Source: Gammaproteobacteria bacterium
GTDB taxonomy: Bacteria; Pseudomonadota; Gammaproteobacteria; Thiohalobacterales; Thiohalobacteraceae
Reading direction: 5' to 3'
Length of the DNA: 20,317 bases
NCBI GenBank assembly: GCA_018819175.1
Contig: JAHJQQ010000046.1
Span: forward strand, 1 to 20,317
Each line of letters starts with the position of its first letter. Position 1 is the stretch's first letter. This document shows, piece by piece, positions 7,376-13,449 of the stretch. The position numbers were made by a program, and so were the translations under genes. The notes under the pieces are model-generated. The model did not search any database. It had not been told where the DNA came from and saw only the letters and a list, made by a program, of their open reading frames with translations.

Positions 7376-8484
7376 TGAATAAGTTGTTCCTAGCTTTTTT
7401 CAATGGGTCAGAGTACTTGAAACACGTTCACGGCTTCAGTCTAAAGGGTTTCAAATACTCTGACCCCTTGAAGGTTCTGGCCCTGCTATGCGGACTCAGC
7501 CTGTTAGCAACGAATGTTTCGGCAGCCGAATTCACCCTCAAATTCGCCACCCTCGCACCACCCGGCTCCACCTGGATGAATCTGCTGGAGGACTGGGGCA
7601 AGACCGTCAAGGAACGCAGCCAGGGTCGGATTGAATTCAAATTTTATCCGGGCGGCGTGCAGGGCGACGAACCCGATGTGCTGAAAAAAATGCGCTTCGG
7701 ACAATTGCATGGTGGCGCCTTTACAGGTTATGGCATTGGTCAGATGTATTCGCCCGCACGCGTACTGGAACTGCCCTTCCTGTTCGACAATTATGCCGAG
7801 ATCGACCATGTCCGCGCCCGGCTTATGCCAGAATTCGAACAAGGCTTTCAGAACAACGGTTATCGGTTACTCGGCTGGATGGAAGTGGGCTTCATCCACT
7901 TTTTCTCGCAGCAGCCGATCAATACGCTCGATGACCTCAAACAACGCCGCATCTGGCTGTGGCAAGGTGATGCACTCGGCGAAGCCATGTTCCGTTCCAG
8001 CAAACTCTCACCTGTTCCGCTGTCTATCACCGATGTGTTCACCAGCTTGTCGACGGGGCTCATCGACACCGTATACTGTACGCCCTTGGCATCCATTGCC
8101 CTGCAGTGGTACACCAAGACCCTCTATGTCACGGATCTGCCCATGGCCAACGGTATCGGTGGCTTGATCGTATCCAACCGTTTTTTCGACAGCCTGCCGC
8201 CGGATCTGCAGAAACTGCTCGCCGAAACCGGTCATGACGCGGGTGAGAAATTGATTGCCGCCACCCGCAGCGACAATGCCAAGAGTCTGGATGTGCTGAA
8301 ACAGGAAGGCCTGACCTTCGTCATGAATCCTGACCAGGTCGATCCGAAAGAGCTGTCACGTATGCGCGATGAAGCCGCGGCTGAACTGACCAAGAGCAAT
8401 TACATTCCGAGTGAACTCTACACGCGCACCTGGGACTATCTGAATCAGTTCCGTGCCAGTTCGGCCTCACGCAGTGCGCCTTGA
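7375..8484 (+). CDS. dctP: TRAP transporter periplasmic solute-binding protein (DctP family)
   Basis: This encodes a 369-residue periplasmic binding protein of the DctP family, with FATLAPPGSTWMNLLEDWGK, GRIEFKFYPGG, GDEPDVLKKMRFGQLHGG and GLIDTVYCTPLA as recognisable family segments. A hydrophobic signal helix (LKVLALLCGLSLLATNVSA) is followed by a likely cleavage site near A50/A51, but it is preceded by an unusually long 31-residue leader that reads through a palindromic repeat at 7405-7466. A TTG at 7468 would give an ordinary signal peptide but has no ribosome binding site. At the position of the family's substrate-binding arginine (the R of the LKGLKIRV-type motif) this protein has W194 (LKQRRIWLW). 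The neighbours tatT, dctQ and dctM confirm the transporter; the substrate is unknown. Confidence 0.92.
   Translation: MNKLFLAFFNGSEYLKHVHGFSLKGFKYSDPLKVLALLCGLSLLATNVSAAEFTLKFATLAPPGSTWMNLLEDWGKTVKERSQGRIEFKFYPGGVQGDEPDVLKKMRFGQLHGGAFTGYGIGQMYSPARVLELPFLFDNYAEIDHVRARLMPEFEQGFQNNGYRLLGWMEVGFIHFFSQQPINTLDDLKQRRIWLWQGDALGEAMFRSSKLSPVPLSITDVFTSLSTGLIDTVYCTPLASIALQWYTKTLYVTDLPMANGIGGLIVSNRFFDSLPPDLQKLLAETGHDAGEKLIAATRSDNAKSLDVLKQEGLTFVMNPDQVDPKELSRMRDEAAAELTKSNYIPSELYTRTWDYLNQFRASSASRSAP
7405..7466. repeat. Palindromic repeat inside the dctP signal-peptide region
   Basis: GGGTCAGAGTACTTGAAA at 7405-7422 is the reverse complement of TTTCAAATACTCTGACCC at 7449-7466 except for one position. The 26-base loop has no obvious structure. 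It encodes roughly residues 11-31 of the dctP product, between MNKLFLAFF and the signal helix. The GGGTCAGAGTA / TACTCTGACCC palindrome is one I recall as a frequent intergenic repeat in gammaproteobacteria, but I cannot verify that here. No stop codon arises in the dctP frame. Confidence 0.8.
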
Positions 8485-8493
8485 GGTAATTAT

Positions 8494-8768
8494 GTTGAAC
8501 CGCCAAGATGCCATGGGCGCGAAAATAGTTGGAACCACCAAGGCGCCAAGTCGCCAAAAATTGCTGCGTACATCTTTATTATCCGCGCACCCGTCATTCC
8601 GGCGCATGCCGGAATCCAGCGTAATTAATAACCTAGATTCCGGCATGCGCCGGAATGACGATGAAATCTCGGATTCGTCAAATAATGTACTCAGGTTTTC
8701 TTGGCGACTTGGCGCCTTGGCGGTTCAAAACCGTTTTTCTTGGCGTTCTTGGCGTCTTGGCGGTTAAC
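8494..8768. repeat. Three-layer nested inverted repeat between dctP and dctQ
   Basis: Three pairs of inverted repeats are nested around one centre. The outer pair is 8494-8513 with 8748-8768 (AACCGCCAAGAtGCC type). The middle pair is 8532-8557 with 8701-8726 (26 bases, one mismatch, ACCAAGGCGCCAAGTCGCC type). The inner pair is 8593-8615 with 8637-8659 (23 bases, perfect, GTCATTCCGGCGCATGCCGG type). The outer and middle arms resemble each other (CCGCCAAG.CGCCAAG), while the inner one is a different family. An open frame crosses the right side, but it only translates the repeats. No gene is visible between 8485 and 8772. Confidence 0.85.
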
Positions 8769-8772
8769 ATTA

Positions 8773-9270
8773 ATGTTGTCAATTCCATTTCGTACCAATT
8801 TACTGCGCTTCCAACGTCTGCTGACCCGTGTCGAAACCGCACTCGCGGGCCTGAGCCTGTTGTTGCTGGTCACACTCACGCTCGCGCAGATCATCGCCCG
8901 GAATATGTTCGAATCCGGACTGCCGATGGCCGATGCCATCACTCGTCAGCTGGTGCTGTATGTCACCTTCTTCGGCGCGGCGCTGGCCGCCGATGCGCAG
9001 CGGCACATCCGCATCGATGTGGTATCCGCCTGGTTATCGCACGACAGTCTCGACCGTCTCTATCGTCCGCTACATGCGCTCGCCGGCGTTATCTGCATCA
9101 TCCTTACTCAGGCCGCAGTCCGCTTCTGGATTGACGAATGGGACTACGCCGCACCCAATGAACGCTGGGAAGCGCTGTTCACGTTGATACTGCCGGTGGG
9201 TTTCGGATTGCTCGTCCTGCACTTCCTGCTGGCATTCATGCTCGGACCGCAGCGCAGGCGACCACGATGA
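8773..9270 (+). CDS. dctQ: TRAP transporter small membrane subunit (DctQ family)
   Basis: This encodes a 165-residue integral membrane protein with four predicted helices, roughly residues 22-43, 55-74, 98-118 and 135-157. The conserved DctQ features are the first helix ending in AQIIARNMFESGLPMADAITRQLV, the LYVTFFGAALAADAQRHIRIDV segment and a final hydrophobic helix. It pairs with the large DctM subunit in the inner membrane. I placed the start at ATG 8773: the frame is open 24 codons further upstream, but those translate the nested repeat. GGCGG about nine bases before the ATG is a poor ribosome binding site created by the repeat itself. Its stop overlaps the dctM start by four bases (ATGA). 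Confidence 0.88.
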   Translation: MLSIPFRTNLLRFQRLLTRVETALAGLSLLLLVTLTLAQIIARNMFESGLPMADAITRQLVLYVTFFGAALAADAQRHIRIDVVSAWLSHDSLDRLYRPLHALAGVICIILTQAAVRFWIDEWDYAAPNERWEALFTLILPVGFGLLVLHFLLAFMLGPQRRRPR

Positions 9271-10526
9271 CCACATTGCTTGTCATCCTCATCGCTCTGC
9301 TCGCCACACTCGGCCTGCCGCTGTTCGCGGCACTCGGCGCCGGTGGATTGCTCGCTACCCATCAGGCTGATCTCGATCCCGCCGTACTGATCATCGAACT
9401 CAACCGGCTGGCATCATCACCGAACCTCACCGCCATCCCATTATTCACCCTGGCCGGTGTGATTCTGGCTGCAGGCGGCGCACCCCAACGTCTGATTCGC
9501 TTGTTCAATGCATTGATCGGCTGGTTGCCCGGCGGCTTGGCTGGCGTCGCGCTGTTCGCCTGCGCTTTCTTCACCGCCTTTTCGGGTGCCTCCGGCGTGA
9601 CCATCCTCGCCCTCGGCGGCCTGCTGTACCCCATGCTGATGAGCGTCGGCTATCCACAGCGCTTCAGCCTGGGTCTGCTCACCTCATCGGGCTCAATCGG
9701 CCTGATGTTCCCACCCAGCCTGCCGGTGTTGTTGTACGGCATTGTCGCGGGCGTCAATATCGACGATCTGTTTCTCGCCGGCGCTCTGCCCGGCTTGCTG
9801 TTGCTGGTTATGATCATGCTGTACTCCATGATGCTGGGAGTACGCCTGCATATTCCGCGTCAGCCATTCACAACCGCAGCCTTGCGTGAAGCGTTGCGTG
9901 AAGGTGTCTGGGACATTCTGCTGCCGGTCGGTGTGGTGTGGGGCATCTTTGGCGGCTTCGTTACCGTGAGCGAGGCATCCGCCTGCACCGCTGCCTATGT
10001 ATTGATTCTGGAGACGTTGATTCACCGCAGCCTGTCACTGCGCCGCCAGCTGTTTCCGATTCTGCGCGAAACCAGCGTGCTGGTCGGCAGCATCCTGATC
10101 ATCCTCGGCGTGGCGATGGGACTGACCAATCTACTCATCGATGCACAGATCCCTATGCGCCTGCTCGCATGGATGAGTGACAACATCGACAGTCAATTAC
10201 AGTTTCTGCTGCTGCTGAATATTGTGCTGCTGATCGTCGGCGCAATGATGGATATATTTTCCGCTATCGTTGTGCTCGTACCGCTGATCCTACCGTTGGC
10301 ACTTCAATTCGGCGTCGACCCGGTGCATCTGGGCATTATCATGCTCGCCAACCTGGAAATCGGTTATTGCACACCGCCGGTCGGCATCAATCTGTTCATT
10401 GCCAGCCAGCGTTTCCAGAAACCCATTCTGACCTTGTTCCGCTCCACCCTGCCGTTCCTCGCCATTATGCTGGTGTGGCTGGGAATCCTGACCTATCTGC
10501 CGCAATTGAGTACCTGGTGGAAATAA
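9267..10526 (+). CDS. dctM: TRAP transporter large membrane subunit (DctM family)
   Basis: This encodes a 419-residue permease with about a dozen membrane segments, which carries out sodium-coupled transport of the solute delivered by the binding protein. Conserved DctM features include NLTAIPLFTLAGVILAAGG near the start, FTAFSGASGVTILALGGLLYP, LLTSSGSIGLMFPPSLPVLLYGI, FGGFVTVSEASACTAAYVL and EIGYCTPPVGINLFIAS near the end. Length and motifs are normal and nothing looks broken. Translation is coupled to dctQ through the ATGA overlap. The operon ends here, with a MITE-like palindrome beginning 20 bases after the stop. Confidence 0.94.
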   Translation: MTTLLVILIALLATLGLPLFAALGAGGLLATHQADLDPAVLIIELNRLASSPNLTAIPLFTLAGVILAAGGAPQRLIRLFNALIGWLPGGLAGVALFACAFFTAFSGASGVTILALGGLLYPMLMSVGYPQRFSLGLLTSSGSIGLMFPPSLPVLLYGIVAGVNIDDLFLAGALPGLLLLVMIMLYSMMLGVRLHIPRQPFTTAALREALREGVWDILLPVGVVWGIFGGFVTVSEASACTAAYVLILETLIHRSLSLRRQLFPILRETSVLVGSILIILGVAMGLTNLLIDAQIPMRLLAWMSDNIDSQLQFLLLLNIVLLIVGAMMDIFSAIVVLVPLILPLALQFGVDPVHLGIIMLANLEIGYCTPPVGINLFIASQRFQKPILTLFRSTLPFLAIMLVWLGILTYLPQLSTWWK

Positions 10527-10546
10527 TTCCAGGCTGTTCAGCTTAA

Positions 10547-10747
10547 GGAAGCTCTGATTAATCCTAAAAAAAATCATTCCAGCCACGGATACACACGGAA
10601 AACACTGAAACACAGTACATACCTGGAGCGGCTATTCACCCCCTTGCGGGTGATGAAGGTACCGGCGTGAAGCTTATGATCTGGTCCGTGTTTTTCCGTG
10701 TAATTCCGTGGCAAATGACGGGAATCATTCGATTAATCAGAGCTTCC
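10547..10747. mobile_element. MITE-like palindromic element (~201 bp)
   Basis: The terminal repeats are GGAAGCTCTGATTAATC at 10547-10563 and its exact reverse complement at 10731-10747; pairing extends a few bases outward to 10542 and 10753 with one mismatch. The interior is itself palindromic: a CCACGGA...CACACGGAAAACAC stretch on the left pairs imperfectly with a GTGTTTTTCCGTGT...TCCGTGG stretch on the right, and CACCC/GGGTG forms the tip near 10640. It contains no gene. The right end abuts the stop codon of the CBS gene. A perfect target duplication is not visible (flanks TTAA and TCAA). The termini resemble the element at the window's right end. Confidence 0.75.
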
Positions 10748-11356
10748 TCAAGTAAACCGATCGAAAAACACCCGCACCAGATCCGACCGCGTCACCATAC
10801 CCAGGACCCGTTGGTCTGCATCGCAAACGACAACGCGTTTGACCCAATGCTCTTTCATCATCTCCAGTACATGCTGCAGAGTCTGATCCGGACGCACACA
10901 CTGCACCTTGCGCACCATATGCAGGGCAACCGGGTCCGTCGGTGTCTCCAGTTCGGCATGGTGGGCAAGATGCGCAAACAGCGCCTCCAGCGTCTGCCAG
11001 ACATTGTGGCTAGGCTGCTGGCTGGGTACGCCCAGTGCCCGCAGAAAATCCGCCTCGGTGATCAAACCGACCAGACGCCGATCATCATCGACCACCGGCA
11101 AACCGCTGACATGCTTACTGACCATCAGATGGGCGGCCTCGGTCAATAAGGTCTGGGGCTTTACGCAATGCACTGGTTGGCTCATGACCTGCGCGATACT
11201 CAGCGACTCAGCCACACGCCGACTGGCAATTTGTTTGGCGCGTTCGGTCAGGTCCATCAAATCATCAACGGTGATATCAATGTAGGTATCCAGGCTCTGT
11301 ATGGCCTGCTGATAATCTTCGCGGCGCGGTTGCTTGGATTGGTGCTGATTATTCAT
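10748..11356 (-). CDS. CBS-domain pair protein
   Basis: This encodes a 202-residue soluble protein with two CBS domains, at about 56-108 (VMSQPVHCVKPQTLLTEAAH ... GLPVVDDDRRLVGLITEADFL) and about 146-199 (VRKVQCVRPDQTLQHVLEMM ... RVVVCDADQRVLGMVTRSDLV). CBS pairs bind adenine nucleotides and regulate attached or neighbouring proteins. An N-terminal helix of about 45 polar residues could be a coiled coil. I chose ATG 11356 because GGAGAG lies four bases before it; the frame opens further to 11440 without a better start. It is the last gene of the minus-strand operon, 34 bases after the HPP gene. It is a candidate regulatory partner of that membrane protein. Its stop codon abuts a MITE-like element. 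Confidence 0.87.
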   Translation of the reverse strand: MNNQHQSKQPRREDYQQAIQSLDTYIDITVDDLMDLTERAKQIASRRVAESLSIAQVMSQPVHCVKPQTLLTEAAHLMVSKHVSGLPVVDDDRRLVGLITEADFLRALGVPSQQPSHNVWQTLEALFAHLAHHAELETPTDPVALHMVRKVQCVRPDQTLQHVLEMMKEHWVKRVVVCDADQRVLGMVTRSDLVRVFFDRFT

Positions 11357-11390
11357 AGATCTCTCCATATAGATCTGATCCAATCGGCGG

Positions 11391-11987
11391 TTACTCAGCG
11401 GATTTCTCTTTCGCAACAACCGCCATGCGCTGTTCTTCATAGCTATGTGCCAACACCGCTGGATAACGACGCCAGGGAAACAGATAATTGAACAGTACCG
11501 CGATGAATAGAATAGTGATGGCGTTCAACATCACCGGCGTGACTACATAGTGATAGCCTAAAGCGTGCACTGCATCGCCACCCGCAACCGCCGTCAGTGC
11601 GGTTGCGCCACCCGGCGGATGTATGCAACGCAGATAAGCCATCGCGCCAATGGCAAGTGCAACGGCAAAACCCGCGGCCAGCAGCGGCTGAGTGATCATC
11701 TGGGCACAGGCGACACCGACAACCGCTGAGACCAGATGACCGCCAAACACTGGCCAGGGTTGCGACAGCGGACCATGGGGGACCGCAAACAACAACACCG
11801 CTGAGGCACCCATTGATGCGACCAGACCGGCACTCGCGTTTAACCCAAGCTGGGCCTCACTGATCAGCAGCACACCCAACATGCCAGCCAGACCACCGCT
11901 CAAAGACAGCCACTTTTCCAAGTGGCCCGTGCGTTTGAAACTTGGCCCCAGAGAACGCAGGGCACGCAAAACCGAGCGCACAGCCAT
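11391..11987 (-). CDS. HPP-family integral membrane protein
   Basis: This encodes a 198-residue membrane protein with four or five predicted helices. The family signature is RCIHPPGGATALTAV at about residue 130, and SLSGGLAGMLGVLL, GLVASMGASAVLLFAVPHGP and MLNAITILFIAVLFNYLFPWRRYP are other conserved stretches. Plant and cyanobacterial HPP proteins have been linked to nitrite transport; the bacterial function is otherwise little known. ATG 11987 is five bases after the stop of the DsrC-like gene, so the two are probably cotranscribed; a TTG at 11996 would overlap that stop. Many bacterial HPP proteins carry fused CBS domains, and here a separate CBS protein follows. Confidence 0.88.
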   Translation of the reverse strand: MAVRSVLRALRSLGPSFKRTGHLEKWLSLSGGLAGMLGVLLISEAQLGLNASAGLVASMGASAVLLFAVPHGPLSQPWPVFGGHLVSAVVGVACAQMITQPLLAAGFAVALAIGAMAYLRCIHPPGGATALTAVAGGDAVHALGYHYVVTPVMLNAITILFIAVLFNYLFPWRRYPAVLAHSYEEQRMAVVAKEKSAE

Positions 11988-11992
11988 GAGCT

Positions 11993-12358
11993 TCAAATAT
12001 CCAGCATCAACTTGAGTGGTTTGCGCATACCGGCAATCTTGCAGGCCTGCTGGCCATAGCCGCGCGGAAACAGCTGGTAAAGGTAACGTCGGGTAGCCTT
12101 GTCCTTGCCCCAGATACCGAGCATATGTTTGAGCAGCTTGCGCGCCTCAGGCACGCTCTGGTTCTGTTCGAAATAGCTGCGGATGTAACTGATGATTTCG
12201 CGTCGCTCCGGGTTCAATGGCAGACCAGCCTCGCTCGCGAACGGCTCTACCAGTCCCGGATGCCAATCCTGGGCATCCAGCAGAAAGCCCTCCTCATCAC
12301 GCTTGAGCTGATCCAAAGTACGCTCGTCCAGGGACTGGACCACAGGGGCACTTGGCAT
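11993..12358 (-). CDS. DsrC/TusE-family protein lacking the C-terminal redox cysteine
   Basis: This encodes a 121-residue protein of the DsrC/TusE/DsvC sulfur-relay family: DEEGFLLDAQDWHPGLVEPFA near the N-terminus, LNPERREIISYIRSYFEQ in the middle, and YLYQLFPRGYGQQACKIAG near the end. C106 matches the DsrC upstream cysteine (CysB). The penultimate CysA, eleven residues later, is replaced by Leu117, and the tail ends LKLMLDI instead of the usual TGCV-like end. It therefore cannot form the CysA-CysB disulfide or trisulfide of true DsrC, and is not a normal TusE. A regulatory or sulfur-binding role is possible. The start at 12358 is chosen because GGGAG lies six bases before that ATG but touches the upstream ATG at 12364. 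It leads the operon with HPP and CBS genes. Confidence 0.88.
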   Translation of the reverse strand: MPSAPVVQSLDERTLDQLKRDEEGFLLDAQDWHPGLVEPFASEAGLPLNPERREIISYIRSYFEQNQSVPEARKLLKHMLGIWGKDKATRRYLYQLFPRGYGQQACKIAGMRKPLKLMLDI

Positions 12359-12380
12359 GTTCATCTCCCGTCTATTCAGT

Positions 12381-12459
12381 TAAGTGCATCATATAAGTGC
12401 ACTACAACAGACGTAAAACGATATTAATTGCACTATACTATCGGCATCTTCGATATTAA
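12381..12459. promoter_or_regulatory. Divergent control region with direct repeats, candidate LysR binding sites
   Basis: The 118 bases between the DsrC-like gene and the LysR gene are AT-rich. TAAGTGCA occurs at 12381-12388 and again at 12394-12401, spaced 13 bases, and a related TTGCACTA lies near 12428. CGATATTAA also occurs twice, at 12419-12427 and 12451-12459. GTGCA...TGCAC pairs with a short spacer fit the loose dyads recognised by LysR proteins, which typically bind next to their own gene and control a divergent operon. Exact promoter boxes are not clear. Confidence 0.45.
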
Positions 12460-12476
12460 GATAAAATCGCACCATC

Positions 12477-13319
12477 ATGGACATAGAACAGGCCCGTACC
12501 TTCCTGACCATTGCGGCCCACGGCAGCTTCCTAGAAGCCGCCAACCGGCTGCATGTCACTCAATCCACAGTCAGCGCCCGCATCCAGAATCTGGAAGCCG
12601 ATCTGAATGCCAAACTGTTCGTGCGCAATCGCTCAGGCGCCAGCCTGACCCCGGCCGGCAAACGTTTTCTCCAACATGCCAAGACACTGGTGTTGACCGT
12701 GGAACAGGCCCGTCACGATGTCGGCCTACCCAACCGCTACCGCACGAGTATTCGTGTTGGAGGTCGTATCGCCTTGTGGGAAGGCTTTCTGCCGCGCTGG
12801 GTGGGTTGGATGCGTAATACAGCAGCCGATGTCTCCATCCGCAGCGAGATTGGATTTGAAGAAGATCTGATGCGACGTCTTATTGAAGGCACGCTGGATA
12901 TCAGCCTGATGTATTCACCCAGTCACGCCCCCGGTGTGGTGGTTGAACATCTGTTCGATGAAACGCTGGTGCTGGTCAGCACGAATCCCAGCACACAATG
13001 GCCAGGCGATGATTATATCTACGTCGAATGGGGCCCCGGTTTCTATGCCAAACACCGTGAATGCTATCCTGACTTGGAGCGGCCTGCGCAGGTAGTCAAT
13101 ATCGGTTGGTTAGGCATACAACTCCTGCTGGAAAACGGCGGCTCCTGTTTTTTGCCGATCCGTATGGCACAACCTTTCATCGATGCAGGTCGATTATTCA
13201 AAGTCGATAGCGGACCCGAGTTCATCCACCCGGCTTACATGGTCTTCCCGCGCGAGGCGGACAATGACGTATTACAGCTAGCCTTGCATGGGCTACGTGA
13301 ACTGGCCGCTGATATCTAG
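12477..13319 (+). CDS. LysR-family transcriptional regulator
   Basis: This encodes a 280-residue regulator. The winged helix-turn-helix spans residues 1-60 (MDIEQARTFLTIAAHGSFLE, AANRLHVTQSTVSARIQNLE, LFVRNRSGASLTPAGKRFL), followed by a linker helix and a periplasmic-binding-like effector domain (about 90-275) with IRVGGRIALWEGFLPRWVGW and GTLDISLMYSPSHAPGVVVE. LysR proteins respond to a small co-inducer. It lies between the divergent DsrC-like/HPP/CBS operon and the SulP transporter downstream (130 bases, same direction), so it probably controls one or both. The effector is unknown; a sulfur oxyanion or carbon-status metabolite are guesses from the neighbours. ATG 12477 is the natural family start; no strong ribosome binding site is visible. 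Confidence 0.9.
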   Translation: MDIEQARTFLTIAAHGSFLEAANRLHVTQSTVSARIQNLEADLNAKLFVRNRSGASLTPAGKRFLQHAKTLVLTVEQARHDVGLPNRYRTSIRVGGRIALWEGFLPRWVGWMRNTAADVSIRSEIGFEEDLMRRLIEGTLDISLMYSPSHAPGVVVEHLFDETLVLVSTNPSTQWPGDDYIYVEWGPGFYAKHRECYPDLERPAQVVNIGWLGIQLLLENGGSCFLPIRMAQPFIDAGRLFKVDSGPEFIHPAYMVFPREADNDVLQLALHGLRELAADI

Positions 13320-13449
13320 CGTCAATTCAACGTGTAACGAAACAACTGCCAACCGCCAACCCGCCTGCCTATTTCTGTTACCATACGCGGCCATTTTAGC
13401 CCCCAGATTCGCACTGGATCTGCGCCCCGATCTCCGCGAGGTACCCACC

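Noticed and set aside
8593..8659. CRISPR-like repeat array in the dctP-dctQ gap
   Set aside because: Repeats are inverted and nested, with no regular direct-repeat/spacer spacing and no cas genes.
8701..8772. Upstream start for dctQ (TTG at 8701)
   Set aside because: The 24 extra residues (MATWRLGG...) are a translation of the nested repeat arms, and dctQ proteins normally start close to the first helix.
11993..12050. Frameshift as an explanation for the missing C-terminal cysteine of the DsrC-like protein
   Set aside because: Neither alternative frame at the 3' end encodes a GCV-like ending, and one of them stops early.
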